Origin: an uncultured Dorea sp. | Lineage (GTDB): Bacteria; Bacillota; Clostridia; Lachnospirales; Lachnospiraceae | NCBI GenBank assembly: GCA_910578495.1 | Contig: CAJTRE010000001.1 | Location: 108,001-172,000, forward strand | Direction: 5' to 3' | Length of the DNA: 64,000 nucleotides | In this document: in pieces, positions 48,296 to 57,505 of the stretch | How positions within the stretch are numbered: the first letter of the stretch is position 1 | Layout of the letters: every line of letters begins with the position of its first letter | Notes under the pieces: model-generated | The model's database searches: none | What the model was told of the DNA's origin: nothing | Seen by the model: the letters and a program-made list of their open reading frames with translations, nothing else | Position numbers and translations under genes: made by a program

Positions 48296-49174
48296 ATGGA
48301 GAAATTAGAACTGAAATCGCTGGGAAAGATTAACCTGGGATTAGACGTACTTGGAAGACGTGAAAATGGTTATCACGATGTGAAGATGGTTATGCAGACG
48401 GTATATCTTTATGATAGGATTGTTTTGCAGAAGACAAAAACGCCCGGTATCCGGCTGAAGACTAATTTGTTTTATCTTCCGGTAAATGAGAATAATCTGG
48501 CATACCGGGCGGCAAAACTGTTAATAGATGAATTTCATATAAAGGAGGGCGTCTATATTACTCTTGAGAAACATATCCCGGTGGCGGCGGGAATGGCAGG
48601 CGGAAGTTCGAATGCGGCCGCTGTTTTATATGGAATGAACCGGATATTCAGACTTGGACTGACCGAGCAGGAGCTTATGGAAAGGGGGGTGAAACTTGGA
48701 GCGGATGTTCCGTACTGCATAATGCGGGGAACGGTTCTTGCGGAAGGAATCGGCGAAGAGTTGACGCCTCTTCCTCCTATGCCAAGATGTTATGTACTGC
48801 TGGCAAAACCGCCAATCAGCGTGTCCACGAAATTGGTATATGAAAAGCTGGATGCTCACGAGATCATCGAGCATCCGGATATCGACGGAATTATCGGCGG
48901 ACTTGAGGCAGGTGATCTTCGGCACGTTGCGTCCAGAATGGGAAATGTGCTGGAGCAGGTAACTATTGAAGAATATCCGGTGATCGAAAAGATTAAAAAT
49001 ATCATGAAAGAAGAAGGGGCGCTAAACGCATTGATGAGCGGCAGCGGTCCCACCGTCTTTGGGATTTATGAGGATAAATATACGGCCTGCCAGGCGGCAG
49101 CCAGGATTAAGAAATCAGGACTTGTAAAGCAGACGTATGTGACGAATATGCACGATACCAGGAGGAAATCATGA
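48296..49174 (+). CDS. ispE: 4-diphosphocytidyl-2-C-methyl-D-erythritol kinase
   Basis: 292 residues of the GHMP kinase fold. KSLGKINLGLDVLGRRENGYHDV is the IspE N-terminal signature, PVAAGMAGGSSNAAAVLYGMN the ATP-binding loop and LMSGSGPTVFGIY motif 3. It catalyses the ATP-dependent step of the non-mevalonate isoprenoid pathway. It overlaps the GntR gene by four bases (ATGA), so the two are coupled. Confidence 0.95.
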   Translation: MEKLELKSLGKINLGLDVLGRRENGYHDVKMVMQTVYLYDRIVLQKTKTPGIRLKTNLFYLPVNENNLAYRAAKLLIDEFHIKEGVYITLEKHIPVAAGMAGGSSNAAAVLYGMNRIFRLGLTEQELMERGVKLGADVPYCIMRGTVLAEGIGEELTPLPPMPRCYVLLAKPPISVSTKLVYEKLDAHEIIEHPDIDGIIGGLEAGDLRHVASRMGNVLEQVTIEEYPVIEKIKNIMKEEGALNALMSGSGPTVFGIYEDKYTACQAAARIKKSGLVKQTYVTNMHDTRRKS

Positions 49175-49851
49175 AGGAACTGAATTTTAATGTGACGATG
49201 AACGAATATCTGCCACTGAGAGACGTGGTATTTAATACATTGCGCCAGGCAATTCTTCGGGGAGAACTGAAACCGGGGGAAAGACTGATGGAGATTCAGC
49301 TAGCCAATAAGCTCGGAGTGAGCCGGACTCCCATTAGGGAGGCAATCCGCAAACTGGAACTTGAGGGATTGGTTCTTATGATTCCGAGAAAGGGAGCAGA
49401 GGTGGCGGACATTACAGAGAAGAGTCTGCGGGACGTACTGGAAGTGAGAAAAGTGCTTGAAGAACTGTCTGTCCAGCTTGCATGTGAGAAGATAACGGAA
49501 GAAGAGATTGCAGAACTGAAAGTAGCGGCGGAAGAATTTAAGCAGACATTAAAAAGTGCCGATGTGACAGAAATTGCGGAGGCAGACGTGCATTTTCACG
49601 ATATTATCTATACTGCCAGTGGAAACCAGAAATTAATACAGATTCTCAATAATTTGAGAGAGCAGATGTATCGGTACAGGGTAGAATATTTGAAAGAGGA
49701 AGAGGCATACCCGAAACTGGTTGCAGAACATGAGGCGTTGATTCAGTGTATTAAAAAACGTGAAAAGGAAGAAGCGACAAAAATTATGTGCAGGCATATT
49801 GACAACCAGGTAGAGACAGTAATGAGTGTAATCCGCACAAAAAAGACGTAA
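49171..49851 (+). CDS. GntR-family (FCD/FadR-type) regulator
   Basis: 226 residues: an N-terminal winged helix (about 10-75, LRDVVFNTLRQAILRGELKPG and ANKLGVSRTPIREAIRKLE) and a C-terminal FCD domain (about 85-215, with metal-binding D/H residues in DVHFHDIIYTASGNQ and HEALIQCIK). Such regulators respond to small organic acids. Its last codons (RTKKT) and stop lie within the first unit of a 20-nt tandem repeat array, so slippage there could alter the C-terminus. Coupled to ispE. Target unknown. Confidence 0.9.
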   Translation: MKELNFNVTMNEYLPLRDVVFNTLRQAILRGELKPGERLMEIQLANKLGVSRTPIREAIRKLELEGLVLMIPRKGAEVADITEKSLRDVLEVRKVLEELSVQLACEKITEEEIAELKVAAEEFKQTLKSADVTEIAEADVHFHDIIYTASGNQKLIQILNNLREQMYRYRVEYLKEEEAYPKLVAEHEALIQCIKKREKEEATKIMCRHIDNQVETVMSVIRTKKT

Positions 49852-49980
49852 CTGGTACAAAAATGTCATAACTGGCACGAAAATGTCATAACTGGTACGA
49901 AAATGTCGTAACTGGCACAAAAATGTCATAACTGGCACAAAAAAGACGTAACTGGCACAAAAAAGATGTAATTGACAGTA
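49831..49980. repeat. Tandem array of a 20-nt unit at the end of the GntR gene
   Basis: Six full units of consensus ACTGGYACRAAAAWGWCRTA run in exact 20-nt phase from 49851 to 49970. Degenerate units flank them at 49831-49850 (coding) and from 49971. Units differ by a few substitutions, with two subtypes (AAAATGTC and AAAAAGAC). There are no spacers, so it is not CRISPR. It looks like a minisatellite seeded from the gene end. Confidence 0.88.
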
Positions 49981-50039
49981 TAAATCACAAGAAAGATGTG
50001 AAGACTCCTTGTATCAACAAGTAAAGGAGTACATATCAA

Positions 50040-50708
50040 GTGAAAACATACATTATAAAAATTTTAAACAATGATAGAATCCGCCGGATGGTCTGTGTTA
50101 TACTAAGCATTTGTGCAGCGTATTTATTGACGCAGGCAGCTCTTACAAACCGGACGTTGGCGGCTGATAAGAAGATGTCAGATACCCAGAAGGAACTTGC
50201 GCAGGAAGTCTTTCGTTTTCATGTGCTCGCAAATAGTGACAGCAGAGAAGACCAGGCAGTAAAGTTAAAGGTCAGGGACGCTGTGCTTACTTATATGAAA
50301 GCGAATATGCCGAAAGCGTCCTCGGCACAGGAGACGAAACAGTGGGCACAGGAACATTTGAAAGAATTGCAAATCACAGCCGAAGAGACGGCGGCAGAAT
50401 ATGGCCATGATTATGGCGCATCTGCGGAGATAACAACCTGTTATTTTCCGGACAAGCGTTATGGCGATATTGTATTTCCAAAAGGATATTATGAAGCGCT
50501 TCGTATACGTCTGGGGAACGCGAGAGGACAGAACTGGTGGTGTGTACTATACCCCAATCTTTGTTTTACAAATTCGGTCTGTGCTGTGGTAGATGAAGAA
50601 GGAAAAGAAGAACTGGCTTCGGTTCTTACAGATGACGAATATGAGATGGTGACAGCGGCTTCGGAATTCCAGATTAAGAGTTACTTCTTCGGAGATATAT
50701 TGGATTAG
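50040..50708 (+). CDS. spoIIR: Stage II sporulation protein R
   Basis: 222 residues with an N-terminal membrane/signal segment (about 15-42) and the SpoIIR signatures FRFHVLANSDSREDQAVKLK and NARGQNWWCVLYPNLCF. SpoIIR is secreted from the forespore to trigger SpoIIGA cleavage of pro-sigma-E. The start is GTG at 50040 with AAGGAG ten bases upstream. That site is tied up in a hairpin (ACTCC 50004-50008 with GGAGT 50026-50030, TTGT with ACAA inside), so translation may be structure-controlled. Confidence 0.92.
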   Translation: MKTYIIKILNNDRIRRMVCVILSICAAYLLTQAALTNRTLAADKKMSDTQKELAQEVFRFHVLANSDSREDQAVKLKVRDAVLTYMKANMPKASSAQETKQWAQEHLKELQITAEETAAEYGHDYGASAEITTCYFPDKRYGDIVFPKGYYEALRIRLGNARGQNWWCVLYPNLCFTNSVCAVVDEEGKEELASVLTDDEYEMVTAASEFQIKSYFFGDILD

Positions 50709-50752
50709 ATTGATAAATATAATAAAGATACAAAGGATATGGAGGAAGTGTT

Positions 50753-51937
50753 ATGACTGAATTTTTAGTAAGACATTTTGTGGAAGATTATGAGAATGTG
50801 GAAAAGATGTCTGTACGTACGGCATACGGTGTGCTTTCCAGCGTAATGGGCATCTTTTGTAATGTATTATTATTTGTGATGAAATGGGCGGTTGGATTTT
50901 GGCTGCACAGTATTTCCGTTATGGCAGATGCGTTTAATAATCTATCTGACGCAGGTTCTTCTGTCATAGGACTGGTTGGCGTGAAGCTGGCGGAGAAACC
51001 GGCGGATGAAGAGCATCCGTTCGGTCATGGAAGGATTGAATACATAGCGGCGCTGGTTGTATCTTTTCTTGTGCTGCAGGTAGGGTTTACGTTTTTTAAA
51101 GATTCTATCGGTAAGATACGGAAGCCGGAGATGATTAAGTTTCAGGTAGTATCTGTGGTGATACTTGTTTTATCTATCGGCGTGAAATTCTGGATGGCTG
51201 CATTTAACAGAAAACTTGGAAAACGGATCAACTCCAAGGTGATGATGGCGACGGCAACAGACGCTATGGGCGATGTGATCACAACTACCGCTACCATCGT
51301 ATCGATTCTGTTTTTTAAATTTACAGGTATTAATATCGATGGATTTGTGGGAATTGGAGTGTCTCTTGTTATCATGTGGGCGGGAATTGGAATTGCAAAA
51401 GATACGTTAGAACCGCTTATCGGGGAGGCGGTAGATCCGGAAGTGTATGTAAGGATTTCCAAGTTTGTAGAGAGCTATGACGGTATTGTAGGAACACACG
51501 ATCTGATTGTTCATAATTATGGTCCGGTGAAAAGTATGGCGTCTATCCATGCAGAAGTTCCGAACGATGTGGACGTGGAGAAATCTCATGAGATCATCGA
51601 CCGGATTGAGAGGGAGGCAATGAAACATATCGGTATCTTTCTCGTTATACATATGGACCCGGTGGAAACAAGAGATGAGCAGGTACTTGCGGCAAAAGAT
51701 CATGTAGTGCAAACGATTGCAAGGATTGATGATTCAGTGAGTATTCATGATTTCCGGATGGTGGACGGAAAAGAACAGATCAATCTGATCTTTGATATGG
51801 TGATTCCTCACGAGTACAATAAGGATAAACAGCTTGAACTAAAGCGCGGGCTTCGGGAAAAACTGAAGGAACTAGACGACAGATACCGATGTGTAATCAC
51901 GATGGAAAGGAGTTATGTAGCAAGTGCAAAGAAATAA
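50753..51937 (+). CDS. Cation diffusion facilitator family transporter
   Basis: 394 residues with about six membrane segments. VMADAFNNLSDAGSSVIGL and ATATDAMGDVITT carry the paired Asp metal-site motifs of CDF proteins, and HPFGHGRIEYIAALVV is the conserved loop. The cytoplasmic C-terminal dimerisation domain (about 220-390) includes HNYGPVKSMASIHAEV. It exports divalent cations such as Zn, Mn or Fe in exchange for protons. The thioesterase gene overlaps its 3' end by 14 bases. Confidence 0.92.
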   Translation: MTEFLVRHFVEDYENVEKMSVRTAYGVLSSVMGIFCNVLLFVMKWAVGFWLHSISVMADAFNNLSDAGSSVIGLVGVKLAEKPADEEHPFGHGRIEYIAALVVSFLVLQVGFTFFKDSIGKIRKPEMIKFQVVSVVILVLSIGVKFWMAAFNRKLGKRINSKVMMATATDAMGDVITTTATIVSILFFKFTGINIDGFVGIGVSLVIMWAGIGIAKDTLEPLIGEAVDPEVYVRISKFVESYDGIVGTHDLIVHNYGPVKSMASIHAEVPNDVDVEKSHEIIDRIEREAMKHIGIFLVIHMDPVETRDEQVLAAKDHVVQTIARIDDSVSIHDFRMVDGKEQINLIFDMVIPHEYNKDKQLELKRGLREKLKELDDRYRCVITMERSYVASAKK

Positions 51938-52640
51938 CGAATATTCATTTGAAAGCAGGATTCGGTTCAGCGAGATTGACCATAAGAAAAAGCTGACGCT
52001 TCCGGGAATTATTAATTATTTTCAGGATTGTACAACGTTCCAGTCGGAGGTTTTGGGACTTGGTGTTGATTATCTGTCTAAATATCAACGGGCGTGGGTA
52101 TTGTCTGCATGGCAGGTGGAGATTTTGCGGTATCCACAGATCATGGAAGAAATCAGTGTACATACATGGGCGTCCGGATTTAGAAAGATGTTGGGCGAAC
52201 GTAATTTCTGCATGAAAGACAGAGAAGGAAACATACTGGCGCAGGCCAACTCACTGTGGGTTTACATGGATTTGGCAAAGGAACGTCCGATAAAACCTGC
52301 GGAGGAAGAACTGGCGCTTTACGGCGTCGGAGAGCCGCTTGATATGGTGCAGATGGACAGAAAGATTCCTCTCCCGAAAGAAATGGAGACAAAAAAACCA
52401 TTTGCAGTAAGAAGGTATCATATCGATACGAACGAACATATGAATAACTGTCAGTATGTACAGATGGCATTGGAATTTGTAGAAGAAATGGAAGTAAGAC
52501 ATCTCCGCGCAGAATATAAAAACTCGGCGGTTTACGGGGATGTCATTGTACCAAGAGTAGGAAAAGAAGAGGAAAGAACGGTCGTCGAACTGGGAGACGA
52601 AACAGGAAAGCTGTATGCAGTCGTAGAAGTACGTCCGTAG
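51924..52640 (+). CDS. Acyl-ACP thioesterase (FatA/FatB-like)
   Basis: 238 residues of the double hot-dog acyl-ACP thioesterase family. FSEIDHKKKLTLPGIINYFQDCTTFQSE at the N-terminus and RRYHIDTNEHMNNCQYVQMALE (catalytic Asn-His region) are typical. It releases free fatty acids from acyl-carrier protein. The start is GTG at 51924, with AAAGGAG 11 bases upstream inside the preceding gene. Confidence 0.9.
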   Translation: MQRNNEYSFESRIRFSEIDHKKKLTLPGIINYFQDCTTFQSEVLGLGVDYLSKYQRAWVLSAWQVEILRYPQIMEEISVHTWASGFRKMLGERNFCMKDREGNILAQANSLWVYMDLAKERPIKPAEEELALYGVGEPLDMVQMDRKIPLPKEMETKKPFAVRRYHIDTNEHMNNCQYVQMALEFVEEMEVRHLRAEYKNSAVYGDVIVPRVGKEEERTVVELGDETGKLYAVVEVRP

Positions 52641-52649
52641 GAGAAAAGT

Positions 52650-53489
52650 ATGAGATTACAAGATGAATTAGGAAAAAAAAGAAATTTAATGGTAGTAAAG
52701 AAGGTAGACTTTGGTGTTTATCTTGGAACAGAAGATGATAAGGTACTCCTTCCTAAGAAAGAAGTGCCAAAAGGTGTTGAGATTGGAGATCCGATTGAAG
52801 TGTTTCTTTATAAAGATTCTTCGGACAGGATCATTGCCACAACCCGTACTCCAAAACTTGTGCGTGGAGAGGTAAAGGTATTAAATGTTGTGGCGGCAGG
52901 ACGTATCGGCGCATTTCTGGATTGGGGACTGGAAAAGGATCTGCTGCTTCCGTTTCGTGAGCAGACCGCAAAAGTTATGAAGAACGATCAGGTATTGGCA
53001 GCTCTTTATGTGGACAAGTCCGGTAGACTTTGTGCTACGATGAAAGTATATGAGCTTCTGAAAAAGGATTCTCCGTATCAGAAAGACGATCAGGTGAAGG
53101 GAAGAATCTATGAGATCAGCGATAATTTCGGAGCATTTGTGGCGGTGGACGACTGCTATTCCGGATTAATCCCAAAAAGAGAGACGTTCGGTAATCTGAG
53201 AGTAGGAATGGAAGTAGAGGCGAGGGTGGCAAAAGTTCAGGCAGACGGAAAGCTGGATTTAAGTGTTCGTAAGAAAGCATTTCTTCAGATGGACGACGAT
53301 GCGCAGATGGTACTTGAGAAGATCAATCTGTATGGTGGAAGACTTCCGTTTACGGATAAAGCAGAGGCAGAACTTATCAAAAAAGAGTTTGGCATTAGTA
53401 AAAATGCCTTCAAAAGAGCGGTCGGAAGACTGTTGAAAGAGCAGAAAATACAAATTGGTGAGAACTATATTGCATTATCCGGGAAATAG
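52650..53489 (+). CDS. cvfB: CvfB-family S1 RNA-binding protein
   Basis: 279 residues. The protein has several S1-type OB domains (VKKVDFGVYLGTEDDKVLLP near the start, AAGRIGAFLDWGLEKDLLLPF at about 90-110, ISDNFGAFVAVDDCYSGLIP at about 155-175) and a C-terminal winged helix (EFGISKNAFKRAVGRLLKE). This is the CvfB/YitL layout. Family members bind RNA and influence virulence or stress genes. GGAG precedes the ATG, ten bases after the thioesterase stop. Confidence 0.9.
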   Translation: MRLQDELGKKRNLMVVKKVDFGVYLGTEDDKVLLPKKEVPKGVEIGDPIEVFLYKDSSDRIIATTRTPKLVRGEVKVLNVVAAGRIGAFLDWGLEKDLLLPFREQTAKVMKNDQVLAALYVDKSGRLCATMKVYELLKKDSPYQKDDQVKGRIYEISDNFGAFVAVDDCYSGLIPKRETFGNLRVGMEVEARVAKVQADGKLDLSVRKKAFLQMDDDAQMVLEKINLYGGRLPFTDKAEAELIKKEFGISKNAFKRAVGRLLKEQKIQIGENYIALSGK

Positions 53490-53545
53490 GATATAATTAA
53501 GGGCGTATAGTGAAAATAGATTCAGAACAGGAAGGAGATTGTAAT

Positions 53546-53785
53546 ATGAAAGTACAGAATATTACAGATGTTGATGCATTCTTCAAAGTAATAGACTCTT
53601 GCAAAGGAACAGTAGAGTTAGTAACAGGCGAGGGAGACAGACTGAACCTCAAGTCCAAATTATGTCAGTATGTTTCTATGGCAAATATTTTTTCCCAAGG
53701 AAATGTTGAGATTCCGGAGCTTGAATTGGTTGCTCATGAGAGCGAAGATGTTGAGAAATTAATTGACTTTATGATTAATGGTTAG
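53546..53785 (+). CDS. Small conserved-looking protein of unknown function
   Basis: 79 residues from ATG 53546, placed by GGAAGGAG just upstream; an in-frame ATG at 53510 lacks a site. MKVQNITDVDAFFKVIDSCK, then VELVTGEGDRLNLKSKLCQY and an acidic C-terminal helix. No membrane segment and no recognised catalytic motif. Its position between cvfB and dnaE gives no clear functional hint. Confidence 0.75.
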   Translation: MKVQNITDVDAFFKVIDSCKGTVELVTGEGDRLNLKSKLCQYVSMANIFSQGNVEIPELELVAHESEDVEKLIDFMING

Positions 53786-53894
53786 TCATTGAGAGACAGA
53801 TAGTATTGACGGGAAATGTCATGGGGCAGAGATAGACGGTTTTGTGTAACCGGGTATCTCTGTTTTTAAATTTGGAAGTAGTTTTTAAAAAGTT

Positions 53895-53923
53895 TTGGCT
53901 GTGCGGATAAACTATGGTACAAT
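53895..53923 (+). promoter_or_regulatory. Promoter of dnaE
   Basis: TTGGCT (53895-53900), 17 bp and TACAAT (53918-53923), 34 bp before the dnaE ATG. The 172-bp gap before dnaE holds nothing else clear. Confidence 0.6.
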
Positions 53924-53957
53924 AAACACAAATGCGAATGTAAAGGAGAGTTTCTCT

Positions 53958-56900
53958 ATGAGTTTTGCACATCTGCACGTCCATACAGAGTACAGTCTGC
54001 TGGACGGTTCTAATAAAATTAAAGAGTGTGTTTCAAGGGTGAAAGAACTTGGAATGGACAGTGTGGCGATTACGGATCATGGTGTGATGTTTGGTGCAAT
54101 CGACTTTTACCGGGAAGCAAGGAAACAAGAGATTCGTCCGATTCTTGGGTGTGAGGTCTACGTAGCCCCTGGCTCCCGATTCGATAAAGAAGCGGTAGGA
54201 AGCGGAGACGACAGGTATTATCATCTGGTGCTTCTGGCTGAAAATAACGAAGGCTATCAGAATCTTATGAAGATTGTGTCAATCGGATTTACGGAAGGAT
54301 ATTATTATAAACCTCGTGTGGACATGGAAGTTTTGAAGAAGTACAGCAAAGGTCTGATTGCTCTTAGTGCCTGTCTGGCAGGAGAGGTGCAGAGAAATAT
54401 TGTAAGAGGTATGTACAGCGAGGGGAAGGAGGCCGCTTTTCGCTACCGCGAGATTTTTGGGGAGAACAATTTCTTTCTGGAGCTTCAAGATCATGGACTG
54501 CCGGAGCAAAAGCAGGTGAATCAGGCGCTTCTTCGGATGTCTCAGGAGACGGGAATCGATCTGGTTGCTACGAACGATGTTCACTATACTTATGCGGAGG
54601 ATGAGAAGCCTCATGATATGCTGCTTTGTATCCAGACTGGAAAAAAGCTGGCAGATGAGAACCGTATGCGTTATGAGGGCGGTCAATATTACATAAAATC
54701 CGAAGAAGAGATGCGAAGTCTCTTTCCATATGCTTTGCAGGCAATTCAGAATACACAGCGTATCGCAGACCGCTGTCATGTAGAGATTGAATTTGGCGTG
54801 ACCAAACTTCCGAAATATGACGTGCCGGAGGGGTATACGTCGTGGGAATATCTGAACAAATTGTGTTATGACGGATTAAAGGAACGCTACAAAGAGGCGG
54901 ACGATTCTCTGAATCAGCGTTTGGCATATGAATTGGATGTTATTAAGACCATGGGATACGTGGATTATTTCCTCATTGTGTGGGACTTTATTAAGTATGC
55001 CAGAGATCATGGAATCAGTGTGGGACCAGGACGTGGTTCGGCGGCGGGAAGTATCGTGTCTTATTGTCTTGGCATTACTAGTATTGATCCGATTAAATAT
55101 CAGCTTTTGTTTGAGCGGTTTCTGAACCCGGAACGTGTATCGATGCCGGATATAGACGTGGACTTTTGCTTTGAGCGGCGGCAGGAAGTCATTGATTATG
55201 TGGTACGCAAATACGGTACAGACCGAGTGGTGCAGATTGTTACGTTTGGTACGATGGCGGCGAGAGGTGTTATCCGGGACGTAGGGCGTGTGATGGATCT
55301 TCCTTACGCGTTTGTGGACAGCATTGCGAAAATGATTCCAAAGGAACTGAATATAACGCTCGAGCGGGCGCTTAAAACAAGTCCGGAGTTAAAGAAAGCT
55401 TATGAGGAGGACGCACAGGTCAAAGAACTGGTAGATATGTCTGTACGTCTGGAAGGACTTCCAAGACATACATCTATGCACGCCGCAGGAGTTGTGATCA
55501 GTCAGAGGGAGATTGATGAATATGTTCCGTTATCTCTTGGTTCGGATGGTTCTCCTGTTACGCAGTTTACGATGACGACGCTTGAGGAACTGGGACTTTT
55601 GAAAATGGATTTTCTTGGACTTCGTACGCTGACTGTAATTCAGAATGCGGCGAAGCTGGCAGGCGAAAGCGACGGAAAACCGGTAGATATGAGTGCCATT
55701 GATTTTAATGATAAAGAGGTACTGGAACTGATTGGCAGTGGAAAGACGGACGGCATTTTTCAGCTTGAGAGCGGCGGCATGAAAAGCTTTATGAAAGAGC
55801 TGAAACCACAGAGTCTGGAAGATATTATTGCAGGAATATCTCTGTACCGTCCGGGACCAATGGATTTCATTCCCCAGTATATCCGCGGAAAGAATCATCC
55901 AGAGACGATTACCTATGATTGTCCGCAGCTTGAATTGATTCTGGCGCCAACTTATGGATGTATCGTTTATCAAGAGCAGGTAATGCAGATTGTACGCGAG
56001 TTGGCCGGATTCACGCTGGGAAGAAGCGATCTTCTCAGACGAGCGATGTCTAAGAAAAAAGGCGATGTCATGGAGAAAGAACGGCAGGCGTTCGTGTATG
56101 GAGATCTTGTGGAGGGAGTTCCGGGCTGTATTGCCAATGGAATTGATGAGAAGATTGCCAATAAGATTTACGATGAGATGATTGATTTTGCCAAGTATGC
56201 GTTTAATAAATCTCATGCGGCGGCTTACGCAGTGGTATCTTATCAGACAGCTTGGTTAAAATATTACTATCCGGTTGAATTTATGGCGGCGCTTATGACA
56301 TCTACGATTGATAATCCGTCAAAGGTTTCGGAGTATATCTATGTGAGCCGTCAGATGGGAATTAAGATTCTGCCGCCGGATATTAATAAAGGCGTGGGAG
56401 ATTTCTCGGTAGACCATGGAGATATTCGTTACGGTCTTGCTGCGATCAAGAGTATTGGCCGTCCGTTGATTGACACTATTATTGAGGAGCGCAGTATCCG
56501 CGGTAAGTTCAAGACGCTCAAGGATTTTATCGAGAGACTATCCGGGAAAGAAATAAATAAGAGGACCATCGAGAACTTCATTAAATCCGGAGCCTTTGAC
56601 GGGCTTGGAGGGACGAGAAAGCAATTCATGTTCGCCTATATTCAGATTATGGAGCAGGTAAACCAAGAGAGGAAATATTCTATGACGGGGCAGATGTCTC
56701 TCTTTGATCTGGTAGATGAAGATCAGAAAGCGGAATTTGACATACGCCTCCCGGATGTGGGAGAATATGAGAAAGAGACAAGGCTTTCGTTTGAAAAAGA
56801 AGTGATCGGCGTGTATCTGACCGGACATCCACTGGAGGATTACGAAGAAAAGTGGAAGAAGAGCATTTCCAAGACGACGTTGGATTTTCAGTTTGATAAA

Positions 56901-57434
56901 GAAGCCGGAGGGACGAAAGTGCGTGACGGGGCGCGGGAGATTATCGGCGGACTGATTGCCGGGAAGACAATTAAGTACACAAAGAATAATAAAGTCATGG
57001 CATTTTTAAATCTGGAAGATATCGTGGGGACGGTGGAGGTCGTTGTATTTCCGAGAGATTATGAGAAATATAAAGGTTATCTGGAAGAGGAAAATAAGAT
57101 CTTCATAAAAGGAAGAGTGTCAGAGGAGGATGAAGCAAACAGTAAGATTATCTGTGAGTCTGTCATTCCGTTTGAGCAGACCAGAAGCGAACTGTGGCTT
57201 CAGTATGAGGACAAGAAGTCATTTCTTGCGCAGGAGCAGGCGCTTTATGAGCTGCTTTTAGCATCCGACGGAGAAGACGAGGTGGTGATCTATTGCAAGA
57301 AAGAACGTATTGTAAAGCGTCTTCCACGTAATCGGAATGTTCGTGTAGAGCCGGGATTATTGAGCAGATTGACCAATTATCTTGGAGAAAGTTGTGTAAA
57401 AGTTATAGAAAAGCCAGTTGAAAGTGTAAGCTGA
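53958..57434 (+). CDS. dnaE: DNA polymerase III subunit alpha
   Basis: 1158 residues from ATG 53958, chosen because AAAGGAGAG lies just upstream and the protein then begins MSFAHLHVHTEYSLLDGSNK; longer in-frame ATGs overlap the promoter. The PHP domain (1-270) leads, PDIDVDFCFERR gives catalytic D398 and D400, and KMDFLGLRTLTVI holds the third carboxylate. The C-terminal OB-fold (IIGGLIAGKTIKYTKNNKVM) follows. This is the DnaE1-type replicative polymerase. Confidence 0.97.
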   Translation: MSFAHLHVHTEYSLLDGSNKIKECVSRVKELGMDSVAITDHGVMFGAIDFYREARKQEIRPILGCEVYVAPGSRFDKEAVGSGDDRYYHLVLLAENNEGYQNLMKIVSIGFTEGYYYKPRVDMEVLKKYSKGLIALSACLAGEVQRNIVRGMYSEGKEAAFRYREIFGENNFFLELQDHGLPEQKQVNQALLRMSQETGIDLVATNDVHYTYAEDEKPHDMLLCIQTGKKLADENRMRYEGGQYYIKSEEEMRSLFPYALQAIQNTQRIADRCHVEIEFGVTKLPKYDVPEGYTSWEYLNKLCYDGLKERYKEADDSLNQRLAYELDVIKTMGYVDYFLIVWDFIKYARDHGISVGPGRGSAAGSIVSYCLGITSIDPIKYQLLFERFLNPERVSMPDIDVDFCFERRQEVIDYVVRKYGTDRVVQIVTFGTMAARGVIRDVGRVMDLPYAFVDSIAKMIPKELNITLERALKTSPELKKAYEEDAQVKELVDMSVRLEGLPRHTSMHAAGVVISQREIDEYVPLSLGSDGSPVTQFTMTTLEELGLLKMDFLGLRTLTVIQNAAKLAGESDGKPVDMSAIDFNDKEVLELIGSGKTDGIFQLESGGMKSFMKELKPQSLEDIIAGISLYRPGPMDFIPQYIRGKNHPETITYDCPQLELILAPTYGCIVYQEQVMQIVRELAGFTLGRSDLLRRAMSKKKGDVMEKERQAFVYGDLVEGVPGCIANGIDEKIANKIYDEMIDFAKYAFNKSHAAAYAVVSYQTAWLKYYYPVEFMAALMTSTIDNPSKVSEYIYVSRQMGIKILPPDINKGVGDFSVDHGDIRYGLAAIKSIGRPLIDTIIEERSIRGKFKTLKDFIERLSGKEINKRTIENFIKSGAFDGLGGTRKQFMFAYIQIMEQVNQERKYSMTGQMSLFDLVDEDQKAEFDIRLPDVGEYEKETRLSFEKEVIGVYLTGHPLEDYEEKWKKSISKTTLDFQFDKEAGGTKVRDGAREIIGGLIAGKTIKYTKNNKVMAFLNLEDIVGTVEVVVFPRDYEKYKGYLEEENKIFIKGRVSEEDEANSKIICESVIPFEQTRSELWLQYEDKKSFLAQEQALYELLLASDGEDEVVIYCKKERIVKRLPRNRNVRVEPGLLSRLTNYLGESCVKVIEKPVESVS

Positions 57435-57505
57435 TTCCTGTAAAATGGTATTTGGAGTTTAATTGGCAAAAATATAACAAATGAATATATAATGGAGGAA
57501 TGATT

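Noticed and set aside
49633..49938. Minus-strand ORF of 101 codons with repeated PVMTFL-like units
   Set aside because: It is produced by the 20-nt tandem repeats and the antisense of gntR, has no ribosome-binding site and no independent support.
49831..49980. CRISPR array
   Set aside because: The repeats are contiguous 20-nt units with no unique spacers and no cas genes nearby.
57463..57493. Promoter directly before pfkA (TTGGCA ... TATAAT)
   Set aside because: Spacing is 19 bp and the start site would fall beyond the ribosome-binding site, so it could not serve pfkA.
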